DNA of 64,000 bases from Hymenobacter sedentarius (GTDB lineage Bacteria; Bacteroidota; Bacteroidia; Cytophagales; Hymenobacteraceae): NCBI RefSeq assembly GCF_001507645.1, contig NZ_CP013909.1, positions 248,001 to 312,000 of the forward strand, in the 5' to 3' direction. Under the pieces are notes generated by a model. It ran no database searches and was not told where the DNA came from. It was given only the letters and a program-made list of their open reading frames with translations. Positions 44,756 to 53,836 of this stretch are shown in pieces. Position numbers and translations under genes: made by a program. How positions within the stretch are numbered: the first letter of the stretch is position 1; each line of letters opens with the position of its first letter.

Positions 44756-45441
44756 GCCGGCCCCAGCTCAAAACGTGGTTGCAGCTGCTGGCGGGCCTGT
44801 TCCTGCTGCTGAATGCCGGCGCTGTGCAAGCCCAGATAGCCCCCGATTCCGCTCAACTGGCCGTGAAGCTGGCGCTGGTTCGGCTGCTGTCGAGCACCTA
44901 CGAAGCGGAGGTGGAGTACCGCTGCGCCCCGCGCTTAAGCGTGTCGCTGCTGCCGCGGGTGGTGGCCGGCACAGCAGTGGATTATTCTACGCCGCCAAGC
45001 ACGCGCCACTCCGACGACCACGTGCGGGGTGTTGGGCTGGGGCTGGGTTCCCGCTACTACATTCCCAACACCGGCACCGAAGGCGCCAAGCTGGCCGGCG
45101 TGTACCTTGGCCTGAAAGCCGAGTACCAGCACCTGCGCCTCAGCTACCAGCAGGAAGGCTGGGGCGAAGACCCATCCGCCACCGATGGCCTGCTTTACTA
45201 CAAATTCCGCCTCCGCGACTACTCCGAAACCATCAACCGCTACGGCGGGGCGGCCACCCTGGGCTACCAATGCCAGGTGTTTCACCCGCGGCTGCGCTTC
45301 GATACCTTCCTCAGCCTCAACGCCCTGAACAGCCGCTCGAGCGCCGGCGAAGCCAGCCGCTACCGCTCGGCCCGGGCCGACTATGGCCACTCCGGCACGT
45401 TCTGGACCATGGGTGTCAGCCTGGGCTTCGTGGTCAAGTAA
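44752..45441 (+). CDS. Predicted outer-membrane beta-barrel protein
   Basis: 229 residues. A signal peptide (LLAGLFLLLNAGAVQAQ) is followed by alternating amphipathic strands: YEAEVEYRCAPRLSVSLLPR, GVGLGLGSRYYIPNT, GVYLGLKAEYQHLRLSYQQ and TMGVSLGFVVK at the end. The terminal aromatic/hydrophobic alternation fits an outer-membrane barrel resembling DUF3575. No exact family is recognised. It is translationally coupled to the LVIVD gene, so the three proteins may form one envelope assembly. Confidence 0.72.
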   Translation: MSRPQLKTWLQLLAGLFLLLNAGAVQAQIAPDSAQLAVKLALVRLLSSTYEAEVEYRCAPRLSVSLLPRVVAGTAVDYSTPPSTRHSDDHVRGVGLGLGSRYYIPNTGTEGAKLAGVYLGLKAEYQHLRLSYQQEGWGEDPSATDGLLYYKFRLRDYSETINRYGGAATLGYQCQVFHPRLRFDTFLSLNALNSRSSAGEASRYRSARADYGHSGTFWTMGVSLGFVVK

Positions 45442-45448
45442 GGCTTAA

Positions 45449-45844
45449 TCACAAGGTCCACGCAGCCATTTGCAGCACCACGCGGTACCCGTCGGGGTCT
45501 TCGAAGGTGCGCCCGTGCTGGTCCCAATAGGGGTTATACGACGGCACGGGCGCGTAGCCGGCGGCTTGCATGCGGTCCACGGCGGTTTGCCATTCGATGA
45601 GATTGGGCAGGTAGAACACGAGCAGGTGGTGGTCGGCCGTGGGCGCCCGGCCCACGCGGTGGCCAGGCCGGTGCGTAAACTCCAGGTGGTACGGCGCCTG
45701 CGGGCTGCCCAGCATCACCCCGTCGAAGCCGTTGTGGTTGGCAAAAGAAGCCAATTGCTGCAAGCCCAGCCCGTGGCAGTAAAACCGAAGCAGGGCCGCT
45801 AAATCATCGGTGGGCCGGGCAATGCGCAGCGTGGGAACTTGCAT
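45449..45844 (-). CDS. VOC family protein (glyoxalase/bleomycin resistance fold, YycE-like)
   Basis: 131 residues from the ATG at 45844 (MQVPTLRIARPTDDLAALLR). Two betaalphabetabetabeta modules: FYCHGLGLQQLASFANHNGF and APYHLEFTHRPGH, then HLLVFYLPN and YWDQHGRTFEDPDGYRVVLQ. The metal-ligand pattern (His, Glu) is present in the second module. The substrate is unknown. Convergent with the outer-membrane gene, 7 bp apart. Confidence 0.9.
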   Translation of the reverse strand: MQVPTLRIARPTDDLAALLRFYCHGLGLQQLASFANHNGFDGVMLGSPQAPYHLEFTHRPGHRVGRAPTADHHLLVFYLPNLIEWQTAVDRMQAAGYAPVPSYNPYWDQHGRTFEDPDGYRVVLQMAAWTL

Positions 45845-45931
45845 GATGACTAGAATGGCGTAAATAAGCATTACAAGATAGCCCTACTGCAGAAGTTACA
45901 CAATTACAGCGGAGCCTTACGGGTCCGTGCG

Positions 45932-45939
45932 TAAGTTTG
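45932..45939 (+). promoter_or_regulatory. -7 element of the nuoM-nuoN unit
   Basis: TAAGTTTG fits TAnnTTTG, about 56 nt before the nuoM ATG. No clear -33 element. Confidence 0.4.
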
Positions 45940-45994
45940 CGTTCAATTTGCGGGTGGGTTCCCCCACCCTGCAACGCGCCCAACCCGCTCGTTC

Positions 45995-47461
45995 ATGCTG
46001 ACTGCTGTACTGCTTTTCCTCCCTCTTGCTGCCGCTTTATTGCTGCATTTCACCAAGGGAGCCACCGCCCGTGCCCTGGCCCTGGGTGCTTCCCTCCTCG
46101 AATTTGGTCTTGCGGTATATGCCGCGTTCGCCTTCAAAAGCACTGGCACGGCCGGGTTTAACCTCGACTACGCCTGGATTCCCTCGGCCGGCATCAACTT
46201 CCACATTGGGCTGGATGGCCTGAGCTTGCTGCTGGTGCTGCTCACCACGTTTCTGGTGCCGCTCATTCTGCTGGCCGCCTTCCGGCACAAGTACGACAAC
46301 CCTTCGGCCTTCTACGCCCTCGTGCTGTTCATGCAAACGGGCTTGCTGGGCGTGTTCATGTCGCTCGACGCTTTCCTGTTTTACTTCTTCTGGGAAGTCG
46401 CCCTGATTCCGATTTATTTCCTGGCCGGCGCCTGGGGCGGCGAGCGTCGCATTGCGGTCACCCTCAAGTTCTTCCTGTACACGGTGGTGGGCTCGCTGCT
46501 CATGCTGGCGGGCTTTGTGTACCTGTACCTGCAAACCGGCCCCGCCGCCGGCAGCCTGGCCTCCCACTCCTCGGAGCTGTCGGCGTTCTACAACCTGAAG
46601 CTGAGCGCGGCCGAGCAGTCGTGGCTGTTCTGGCTGATTTTCGCGGCCTTTGCCGTGAAGATGCCCATCTTCCCCTTCCACACCTGGCAGCCCGATACCT
46701 ACACCGAGGCCCCAGCTCCGGCCACCATGCTGCTCTCGGGCATCATGCTGAAAATGGGCATCTACGGCACCATGCGCTGGCTGCTGCCGGTGGTGCCGCT
46801 CGGCGTGAGCCAGTGGGGCAAGCTGGTTATCATCCTGTCCGTCATCGGCATTATCTACGGCGCCATCATTGCCATCCGGCAGCGCGACATGAAGCGCCTC
46901 ATCGCCTATTCGTCGCTCTCCCACGTGGGGCTGATGGCGGCCGGCGTGTTCTCGCTCACCCAGATTGGCCTGCAAGGCGTGGTGGTACAGATGCTGGCCC
47001 ACGGCGTAAACGTAGTAGGCATGTTCTTCGTGGCCGACGCCATTGAGCGCCGCACCGGCACCCGCTTCATCCCCGACCTGGGCGGCCTTACGCGGCGCAC
47101 GCCCGTGCTGTCGGTGTGCTTTCTGGTGATGCTGCTCAGCACCGTGGCCCTGCCCCTCACCGGTGGCTTTGTGGGCGAATTCCTGCTGCTGGCGGGTGTG
47201 TACCAATACAATGCCTGGGTGGGCGCCGTGGCCGGCCTCACCATCATCTTCTCGGCCGTGTACCTGCTGCGCATGTTCCAGCGCGTGATGCTCGGCCCGG
47301 ATTCTGCTTTCTCCGAAACCATTAACGACCTGACCGGCGGCGAGCTGCTGGTGCTGGTGCCCCTCATTGCCCTGGTGTTCTGGCTGGGCTTGTTCCCCGG
47401 CACGTTCCTGCACCTCTCGGAGCCCGCCGTGACCAACATCCTGGCACTGGTCGGCCGCTAA
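45995..47461 (+). CDS. nuoM: NADH-quinone oxidoreductase subunit M
   Basis: 488 residues, an antiporter-like proton-pumping subunit. Landmarks are FHIGLDGLSLLLVLLTTFLV, FFWEVALIPIYFLAGAWGGE with the membrane Glu, FAVKMPIFPFHTWQPDTYTE with the conserved Lys, and MKRLIAYSSLSHVGLMAAG. It is followed by nuoN after 169 bp containing a family A repeat. It completes complex I with nuoL and nuoK, which lie in another unit on the opposite strand. Confidence 0.96.
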   Translation: MLTAVLLFLPLAAALLLHFTKGATARALALGASLLEFGLAVYAAFAFKSTGTAGFNLDYAWIPSAGINFHIGLDGLSLLLVLLTTFLVPLILLAAFRHKYDNPSAFYALVLFMQTGLLGVFMSLDAFLFYFFWEVALIPIYFLAGAWGGERRIAVTLKFFLYTVVGSLLMLAGFVYLYLQTGPAAGSLASHSSELSAFYNLKLSAAEQSWLFWLIFAAFAVKMPIFPFHTWQPDTYTEAPAPATMLLSGIMLKMGIYGTMRWLLPVVPLGVSQWGKLVIILSVIGIIYGAIIAIRQRDMKRLIAYSSLSHVGLMAAGVFSLTQIGLQGVVVQMLAHGVNVVGMFFVADAIERRTGTRFIPDLGGLTRRTPVLSVCFLVMLLSTVALPLTGGFVGEFLLLAGVYQYNAWVGAVAGLTIIFSAVYLLRMFQRVMLGPDSAFSETINDLTGGELLVLVPLIALVFWLGLFPGTFLHLSEPAVTNILALVGR

Positions 47462-47490
47462 CCCCCCTTCGTTTTTGACAACAAAACAGG

Positions 47491-47584
47491 AACGTCATGC
47501 TGAGCGCAGCCGAAGCATCTCTACCTCAACACTAACTTAATACTTGCGCGGTAGAGATGCTTCGGCTGCGCTCAGCATGACGTT
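47491..47584. repeat. Dispersed inverted repeat, family A, perfect 35-bp arms
   Basis: Left arm AACGTCATGCTGAGCGCAGC... (47491-47525) and exact reverse complement (47550-47584) with a 24-nt spacer. It lies between nuoM and nuoN. Confidence 0.95.
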
Positions 47585-47630
47585 CCATTGGGCCCGGCCC
47601 ACCGCCCAACGTCCTTTTTGAAGTTATTAC

Positions 47631-49031
47631 ATGACCTCCATCATTCTTCTCTCCGTCTTCGGCATCCTCAACCTGTTCCTGGGCTTCCTGCGCTCGAACA
47701 AGGTGTTGCTCCCCGGCGCCATGCTGCTGCTGCTGGCCGTGTTCGGGGCCAACCTGGCCGACTGGAACGTGGTGCACGCGCCGTATTTCAACAACATGCT
47801 GGTGGTGGATAACTACACGGTGGCATTTACCGGCATCGTGCTGCTCACCACCATTGTGCTGCTGCCCTTCTCGCGCAGCTACGTGCTGTCGGGCGAAACC
47901 AACCTGGCCGAATACTACGCCCTGCTGCTCTTTTCGCTGGTCGGCGCCATTATGATGGTGGGCTACGACCACCTGCTGATGCTGTTTGTGGGCATCGAAA
48001 TCCTGAGCATCTGCATGTACGTGCTGGCCGGCTCGAGCAAGCGCGACTCGCGCTCCAACGAGGCCGCCCTCAAGTACTTCCTGATGGGCGCCTTTGCCAC
48101 GGGCATCCTGCTGTTTGGCATTGCGTTGCTCTACGGGGCCACCGGCACCTTCGTGCTTTCGCAGCTGGCCACGGCCGTGGCTGCCCCCGCCAATGCCAGC
48201 CTGCAGCCCATGCTCTACATCGGCATCCTGATGATGATTATCGGCATCGGCTTCAAAGTATCGGCCGCCCCGTTCCACTTCTGGACGCCCGACGTGTACG
48301 AGGGCACGCCCACCTTCTTCACCGCTTTCATGAGCACCGTGGTGAAGACGGCTGGTTTTGCCGCTTTCCTCAAGCTGCTGGCCGTGGCCCTGCCCGCGGC
48401 CCAGGGTTTCTGGCTGCCCACCATCCAAGCCATGTGCGCCCTCACGCTACTGCTCGGCAACGTGGGCGCCGCCGCCCAAACCAACACCAAACGCATGCTG
48501 GCCTACTCCAGCGTGAGCCACGCCGGATACCTGCTCATCGGCCTCGTGGCCAGCAAGGGCGTCCTCACCGGTGACGCCGCCAACGGCATCTTCTTCTACT
48601 CCCTGGCGTATTCCATTGCCACGGTGGCCGCCTTCGGCGTGCTGAAACTGGTAACCGAGCACCGCCTGCGCGACGACTACGCCAGCCTCAATGGCCTGGG
48701 CAAAACCAACCCCCTGCTGGCCTTCACCATGACGGTGGCCATGCTCTCGCTGGCTGGTATTCCGCTCACGGGCGGCTTCTTCGGCAAGTTTTTCCTGCTG
48801 GCCGCCGCGGCCGGGCAAGGCTACATCGGTCTCGTCGTTTTTGCGGTAATCATGAGCATGGTGGGCCTCTACTACTACCTGCGCCCCATCATCGCCATGT
48901 ACCTGCGTCCCGTGGATGGCGACGCCACCCCCGTACCGGTAGACGGCATTCAAACCGTGACGCTGGCAGTGCTGGCGCTGCTCACCATCTTGCTGGGCAT
49001 TGCCCCGGGCTTCCTGAGCGGGATATTGTAA
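47631..49031 (+). CDS. nuoN: NADH-quinone oxidoreductase subunit N
   Basis: 466 residues, the third antiporter-like subunit. Landmarks are LLMLFVGIEILSICMYVLAG with the membrane Glu, NEAALKYFLMGAFATGILLF, KVSAAPFHFWTPDVYEGTPT and NTKRMLAYSSVSHAGYLLIG. The order nuoM then nuoN is the usual one, interrupted by a repeat. The region after the stop turns markedly AT-rich. Confidence 0.96.
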   Translation: MTSIILLSVFGILNLFLGFLRSNKVLLPGAMLLLLAVFGANLADWNVVHAPYFNNMLVVDNYTVAFTGIVLLTTIVLLPFSRSYVLSGETNLAEYYALLLFSLVGAIMMVGYDHLLMLFVGIEILSICMYVLAGSSKRDSRSNEAALKYFLMGAFATGILLFGIALLYGATGTFVLSQLATAVAAPANASLQPMLYIGILMMIIGIGFKVSAAPFHFWTPDVYEGTPTFFTAFMSTVVKTAGFAAFLKLLAVALPAAQGFWLPTIQAMCALTLLLGNVGAAAQTNTKRMLAYSSVSHAGYLLIGLVASKGVLTGDAANGIFFYSLAYSIATVAAFGVLKLVTEHRLRDDYASLNGLGKTNPLLAFTMTVAMLSLAGIPLTGGFFGKFFLLAAAAGQGYIGLVVFAVIMSMVGLYYYLRPIIAMYLRPVDGDATPVPVDGIQTVTLAVLALLTILLGIAPGFLSGIL

Positions 49032-49206
49032 GTTATCTACTTTACCCCTGCGTAAAAAATTTGGGTTATTTAAATTTTTAAAAAGTTGATTTGCGGGATA
49101 ATAAGCCTGCTTAGGAAAGAATAAAAAAATACACCTTTGGTATTTCCTGCCGTCAGTTTGTTAGCTAAAAATCACTAATTAAATAAACACAGCCCAATAA
49201 ATTTGC

Positions 49207-51798
49207 ATGAATAAAAATTTACTAATAATAGGACTGTTTACCACCATTAGCAGCCTAGCTTACAGCCAAACCCACCCAACGCCCGGCCCGATTCCTACCG
49301 TTGCCGATACGGTAAAAAAAATGGCGGGTGCTGCCGGCCTGCAGGGCAATGCCACCCAGAAATCGCAGCCCAAACCATACAAAACGGTAATTACCGATAA
49401 AGCAATTACCAAAGCCGGCTTTTTTACAGTTCATAAAGTCGACGATAAATATTTTTTCGAGCTGGCCGATTCGGTTATGGGCCGGGAAATACTGGTGGTA
49501 AACCGGATTTCGAAAGCCGGTGCCGAAGTGCGGGCTGCCGCCGGTTACGCCGGCGACCAAATTGGCAGCTCGGTCGTTCAATTCGTGAAAGGGCCGAACA
49601 ACCGTGTTTTTCTGCGCAAAATATCGTTTAGCACCTACAGCCCCGATAGCACCAAGGCCATGTACCAGGCCGTGCGACGCTCAAATATTCAGGCCATTGT
49701 AGCAGCATTTAACGTTGCCGCTTACACCCCCAATAATAAAGGCAGCGTAATTGATATTACCGATTATATCAACGGTGAAAACGAAATATTCTCTTTCAGT
49801 TCGGCGGCCGCCAAAACCCGCATCCGGCTGGGTAATTTTGTTGGCGACCGGAGTTATATCGAAAACGTACGCAGTTTCCCAACCAACGTAGAAGTAACTA
49901 CTGTTAAAACCTACGCGCTTACGCCGGCTCCGGCTACGGCATCAGCCCCGAGCGGCCCCGGAACGCCGGCGGCTGGGAGCGGACCTAATAACTTGACTGG
50001 TTCTGCTACCATTGAAGTAAACACGTCGCTGGTGGTGTTGCCTAAAAAACCCATGCAGCCCCGCTTCTTCGACCCGAGGGTCGGTTATTTTACCGTGGGT
50101 TATACCGACTTTGATACCAACCCGCAGGGCGTAAAAGATATTCAGATGGTGAAACGCTGGCGTTTGGAACCCAAACCCCAGGATATGGCCCGTTACAAAA
50201 GAGGAGAGTTGGTTGAACCGCGCGACCCGATAGTATTTTATATCGACCCGGCTACGCCCAAAAAGTGGGTGCCTTACCTGATAGCGGGTGTAAATGACTG
50301 GCAGAAAGCTTTCGAAAAAGCCGGTTTTAAAAATGCCATTATTGGCAAAGTGGCCCCCACCGCAAAAGAAAACCCCAATTGGAGTCTCGACGATGCCCGG
50401 CACTCGGCAATTGTTTACAAGCCTTCCGAAATATCCAATGCCAGCGGCCCCAGTATTTCGGACCCTCGCAGCGGCGAGATAATGGAAAGCCACATAAACT
50501 GGTACCACAACGTCATGAAACTAGTGCACGACTGGTACATGGTTCAGGCTTCGGCGATTGACCCGCGGGCCCGTAAAATGGAATTCAGCGACGAACTGAT
50601 GGGCGACTTAATCCGGTTTGTGTCGTCACACGAGGTGGGCCACACCCTTGGGTTGCGTCATAACTACGGCTCCAGCTCCACGGTACCCGTAGAAAACCTG
50701 CGGAATAAAAAGTGGGTGGAAGCCAACGGCCATACGCCTTCTATCATGGACTACGCCCGCTTTAACTACGTAGCCCAGCCCGGAGACAACATTACCGCCA
50801 AAGGCATTTACCCCCGCATCGGCGATTATGATTTGTGGGCGATAGAGTGGGGCTATAAAGTATTGCCGAAGGCCAAAAGCGCCGCCGATGAAGTAGGTAT
50901 TTTAAATGAAACAACGGTCGAAAAATTAAAAAACCGCCGGAACTGGTTTGGCACTGAAATTAACCCAGACGACCCGCACTCGCAAAACGAGGACTTAGGC
51001 GACAACGCCATGAAAGCCAGCGAGTATGGCATTAAAAACTTGCAGCACATTTTAACCAAATTGCCTGAGTGGACCCGCGAGCCCAACGAAGACTACAAAA
51101 ATTTGGAAACCATGTACGGGCAGTTAACCGCGCAATACAACCGCTATATGGGCCACGTGGCCAAAAATATTGGGGGCATTTACGAAAACCCGAAAACGGT
51201 TGACCAGGCGGGCCCGGTTTACGAACGCACTCCGGCGGACACGCAAAAAGAAGCGCTGGCTTTTCTAGACAAAAACTTATTTACCACGCCGATGTGGCTA
51301 GTAGATAAGCCGGTGTTGGATAATATTGGCGGCAACCCGTTAACGGTGGTGTCGCGGAGCCAGGAAACTATCCTTTCCCGCCTAATCAGCAACAATACGT
51401 TATCTAAACTAATTGCCGGCGAGGCTTTTGATGGGGATAAAGCATATAAAATAACTTCGTTTTTTACGGATATAAACAATTCCGTTTTTAGGGAGGTTAA
51501 AATCAACCAACCCATTGACGTATACCGCCGCAACCTGCAGAAAATTTACGTTGAGAAGTTAATTGAGTTGATTAAACCTGCGCCAGCTTCTCCTCCGGTT
51601 GGTATGCCAATGTCTGGCAACACAGTGGCCGCCAGTAATGCGAAATACGGTGATGTAGTTTCCGTGGCCAAAGCTGAGCTACGTACAATTAATGCCCTCG
51701 TAAAATCTTCGTTGCCCAGCCAAAAAGATTCCTTAAGCAGCTACCATTTACAGGATATTTCGGATAGGATAGAAGAAGCCTTAAATCCGAAGGGCTAA
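49207..51798 (+). CDS. Zinc-dependent metalloprotease (DUF5117/DUF5118 family)
   Basis: 863 residues. Signal peptide MNKNLLIIGLFTTISSLAYS; an N-terminal DUF5118-like segment (KPYKTVITDKAITKAGFFTV); a DUF5117 domain (FELADSVMGREILVVNRISK); then a metzincin active site HEVGHTLGLRHNYG with HEVGH at residues 475-479 and a downstream Met-turn candidate SIMDYARFNY. The family is secreted and of unknown substrate. Codons are clearly richer in A and T (many TTA, AAA, AAT) than in all neighbours, which suggests recent transfer. A TAAATTTG octamer ends 1 nt before the ATG, too close to be its promoter. Confidence 0.92.
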   Translation: MNKNLLIIGLFTTISSLAYSQTHPTPGPIPTVADTVKKMAGAAGLQGNATQKSQPKPYKTVITDKAITKAGFFTVHKVDDKYFFELADSVMGREILVVNRISKAGAEVRAAAGYAGDQIGSSVVQFVKGPNNRVFLRKISFSTYSPDSTKAMYQAVRRSNIQAIVAAFNVAAYTPNNKGSVIDITDYINGENEIFSFSSAAAKTRIRLGNFVGDRSYIENVRSFPTNVEVTTVKTYALTPAPATASAPSGPGTPAAGSGPNNLTGSATIEVNTSLVVLPKKPMQPRFFDPRVGYFTVGYTDFDTNPQGVKDIQMVKRWRLEPKPQDMARYKRGELVEPRDPIVFYIDPATPKKWVPYLIAGVNDWQKAFEKAGFKNAIIGKVAPTAKENPNWSLDDARHSAIVYKPSEISNASGPSISDPRSGEIMESHINWYHNVMKLVHDWYMVQASAIDPRARKMEFSDELMGDLIRFVSSHEVGHTLGLRHNYGSSSTVPVENLRNKKWVEANGHTPSIMDYARFNYVAQPGDNITAKGIYPRIGDYDLWAIEWGYKVLPKAKSAADEVGILNETTVEKLKNRRNWFGTEINPDDPHSQNEDLGDNAMKASEYGIKNLQHILTKLPEWTREPNEDYKNLETMYGQLTAQYNRYMGHVAKNIGGIYENPKTVDQAGPVYERTPADTQKEALAFLDKNLFTTPMWLVDKPVLDNIGGNPLTVVSRSQETILSRLISNNTLSKLIAGEAFDGDKAYKITSFFTDINNSVFREVKINQPIDVYRRNLQKIYVEKLIELIKPAPASPPVGMPMSGNTVAASNAKYGDVVSVAKAELRTINALVKSSLPSQKDSLSSYHLQDISDRIEEALNPKG

Positions 51799-51820
51799 AG
51801 AAAAAACAGATGATTTATAA

Positions 51821-51856
51821 AAAAGAGCTGCCCCTTATTTTAGGGGCAGCTCTTTT
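51821..51856 (+). terminator. Rho-independent terminator
   Basis: Perfect 15-bp stem AAAAGAGCTGCCCCT / AGGGGCAGCTCTTTT with a 6-nt loop, followed by further T residues. It ends the metalloprotease transcript. Confidence 0.92.
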
Positions 51857-51902
51857 TTATAAAGTCCAATAATATTTAATTAAAAACTGTATTTTTTAGC
51901 TC

Positions 51903-52137
51903 GAAGGCCAATTTCAAACAACGTTAACGTGTGGCAATTGTGGTAGTACGGCGGTGCGCAAAAACGGCAGTCGCAAGGGCCGACCTAAGTGCCAGTGCAC
52001 GGTCTGCCGCCATCAGGCCCTGTTTGTTCCGGCTGCCCTTGGCAAAGCATGGGCCTACCGTTCAGGTGGCGACGCTTTTGCTGGAACGCGTCTCGCAACG
52101 CGCCATTGTGTGTTTAACCGGCGTCTCGTAACTGCCG
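51903..52137 (+). mobile_element. IS1-family transposase (InsA) remnant
   Basis: One frame encodes TCGNCGSTAVRKNGSRKGRP followed by KCQCTVCRHQALFVPA, the zinc-finger N-terminus of InsA from IS1-type elements. After LGKAWAYR the coding sequence moves one frame (single-base loss) to VQVATLLLERVSQRAIVCLT and GVS, matching the InsA helix-turn-helix region. No InsB, start codon or inverted repeats are seen, so it is an inactive fragment. The remaining 475 bp between the metalloprotease terminator and the VanX-like gene carries no other feature. Confidence 0.72.
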
Positions 52138-52273
52138 ACTAGCCACAACTTAAAATCACCTCCTGTTTTACCACCGCCGTGATTAATTGAGCTATATTGA
52201 TTTTGACTTAATTGATTTAAAGAAACAGAATTTAATTGAGGGTTATATTTAACCGAAATTCGAACGCTATTTC

Positions 52274-52942
52274 ATGTACAATTTCGAAAATAAATACCGG
52301 GCGATTCGCAAGGTTTGGGCACTTAGTGCAGTGGTTCTAATTAGCAGCTGCGCGGCCAAACCACCGCAGGAAACCGGAACCTTTAAGTCCTCTGATTTGG
52401 TGGAGCTAAAGCGGCTCGACCCGACTATTCAATTGGACATTCGGTACGCCACGAGCAACAACTTTGCGGGCCGCCCGGTCTATTCCGAAGCCCAGGCCTT
52501 TCTGCAGCGACCAGCTGCTGAAGCCCTCGCAAGAGTCAACAAGGAGCTGGAGCCCCTGGGCTACCGACTGCTGATTTTCGATGGGTACCGCCCCTGGAGT
52601 GTCACCAAAGTATTCTGGGATATTACCCCAAAAGCCAAGCGGGAATTTGTAGCCAACCCCAAAAAAGGCTCCCGCCACAACCGCGGCTGTGCCGTCGATT
52701 TAAGCCTCTGGGATATTGCCGCGGCCAAAGAAGTGCAGATGACGGGCGAATACGATGAGATGAGCCCACGCTCCTATGCCAACTACGCCGGCGGCACGCC
52801 CGCGCAGCGCGCCCTGCGAGACTTGCTCCGCAGCAAAATGGAGCAAAACGGCTTCACTGTGCTCGAGGCCGAGTGGTGGCACTTCGACTTCCAGGGCTGG
52901 AAATCCTACCGCATTCAAAACGTGCCGTTCAATAAAATCTAG
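52274..52942 (+). CDS. D-alanyl-D-alanine dipeptidase, VanX-like (M15D)
   Basis: 222 residues. Lipoprotein signal with Cys in VLISSCAAKP. The enzyme core has LDIRYATSNNFAGRPVY, LLIFDGYRPWSV, the zinc motif SRHNRGCAVDLSL (His135, Asp142) and LEAEWWHFDF (catalytic Glu200, His203). It hydrolyses D-Ala-D-Ala dipeptide, releasing D-Ala. Without vanH or vanA neighbours this is more likely peptidoglycan-dipeptide recycling than vancomycin resistance. It follows the AT-rich island and has ordinary GC-rich codon use. Confidence 0.92.
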   Translation: MYNFENKYRAIRKVWALSAVVLISSCAAKPPQETGTFKSSDLVELKRLDPTIQLDIRYATSNNFAGRPVYSEAQAFLQRPAAEALARVNKELEPLGYRLLIFDGYRPWSVTKVFWDITPKAKREFVANPKKGSRHNRGCAVDLSLWDIAAAKEVQMTGEYDEMSPRSYANYAGGTPAQRALRDLLRSKMEQNGFTVLEAEWWHFDFQGWKSYRIQNVPFNKI

Positions 52943-52985
52943 TTGAACCGCGCCTGCCTTTTTAGCTCAATTTCCTGTAAAAGAA

Positions 52986-53019
52986 AAGCGCCCGCGCTAC
53001 TTACGTGACGCGGGCGCTT
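52986..53019. terminator. Bidirectional terminator
   Basis: Perfect stem AAGCGCCCGCG / CGCGGGCGCTT with a 12-nt loop between the convergent dipeptidase and SDR genes. Confidence 0.78.
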
Positions 53020-53041
53020 GGTTACTTATTGAAATTCCCGA

Positions 53042-53758
53042 TTAGGGATTTGTCGACCACATGCCGGCTTCTTTGATAAAGATGCGGCGGTTAAGCTTGA
53101 GCTGGGCCACGATGAATTCGGCCAAGTCTTCCGGCTGCATCACCTTGTCGGGGTTGCCGTCGGTGAGCTTGTTTTCCAGGGCCAGGGGCGTGGCCACGGT
53201 GCTGGGCGTGAGGGCCGTCACACGGATGTTGTGCTTGCGCACCTCCTGCATCAGCGCCTCGGTAAGGCCAAGCACGGCAAACTTGGAGGCGCTGTAGGCG
53301 CTGCTGCCGGCCGCGGCCCGCTGCCCCGACGTCGAGGAAATGTTGATGATGTCGCCGGTCTGCCGCGCTATCATGTCCGGCAGCACGGCCCGGGTGACAT
53401 AGTACGTCCCGAGCACGTTGACCTGGATGATGTGCTCCCACTGCTCCGGCTCCATCTCCAGAAATTTGGCGAAGCTGCCGATGCCGGCGTTGTTGATGAG
53501 GATGTCAATCGGGCCCAGGTCCTGGTGGAGCTTGGCCACGGCCACGTTCACGGCGGTGCGGTCGGCCACGTCGGCCACGGCCGTGGCCACGATGCCGCCG
53601 TTGGCGATGATTTCGGCCGCCAGCACTTGCAGGTCGCTATCGGTGCGCGCCAGCAAGCCCACGCTCACGCCTTCGGCGGCCAGCGCCAGGGCCACGGCCC
53701 GGCCAATGCCTTTGCCCGCGCCCGTAACGAGGGCGACTTTTCCTTGCAGAGATTCCAT
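53042..53758 (-). CDS. SDR family oxidoreductase (3-ketoacyl-ACP reductase-like)
   Basis: 238 residues from the ATG at 53758 ([20 protein letters not shown]). Cofactor motif [12 protein letters not shown] in [14 protein letters not shown], catalytic Ser in [10 protein letters not shown] and YSASK. Length and motif order match FabG-like enzymes of the 3-ketoacyl-ACP reductase group. It stands alone, not in a fatty-acid cluster, so the substrate is open. The open frame further upstream runs into the repeat region and was not used. Confidence 0.92.
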   Translation of the reverse strand: MESLQGKVALVTGAGKGIGRAVALALAAEGVSVGLLARTDSDLQVLAAEIIANGGIVATAVADVADRTAVNVAVAKLHQDLGPIDILINNAGIGSFAKFLEMEPEQWEHIIQVNVLGTYYVTRAVLPDMIARQTGDIINISSTSGQRAAAGSSAYSASKFAVLGLTEALMQEVRKHNIRVTALTPSTVATPLALENKLTDGNPDKVMQPEDLAEFIVAQLKLNRRIFIKEAGMWSTNP

Positions 53759-53836
53759 GTGTATTTCGAATATTGAATAAGGAGGTGCTACAACCTTATT
53801 ACGCAGGAATTGTTGGCCTGGCGGTACGTAGTACGT

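Noticed and set aside
49198..49205. TAAATTTG as promoter of the metalloprotease
   Set aside because: It ends 1 nt before the ATG, so transcription would begin inside the gene.
52274..52942. Vancomycin resistance determinant
   Set aside because: The VanX-like enzyme is a lipoprotein without vanH/vanA or a VanRS pair nearby; a peptidoglycan-recycling dipeptidase is the simpler reading.
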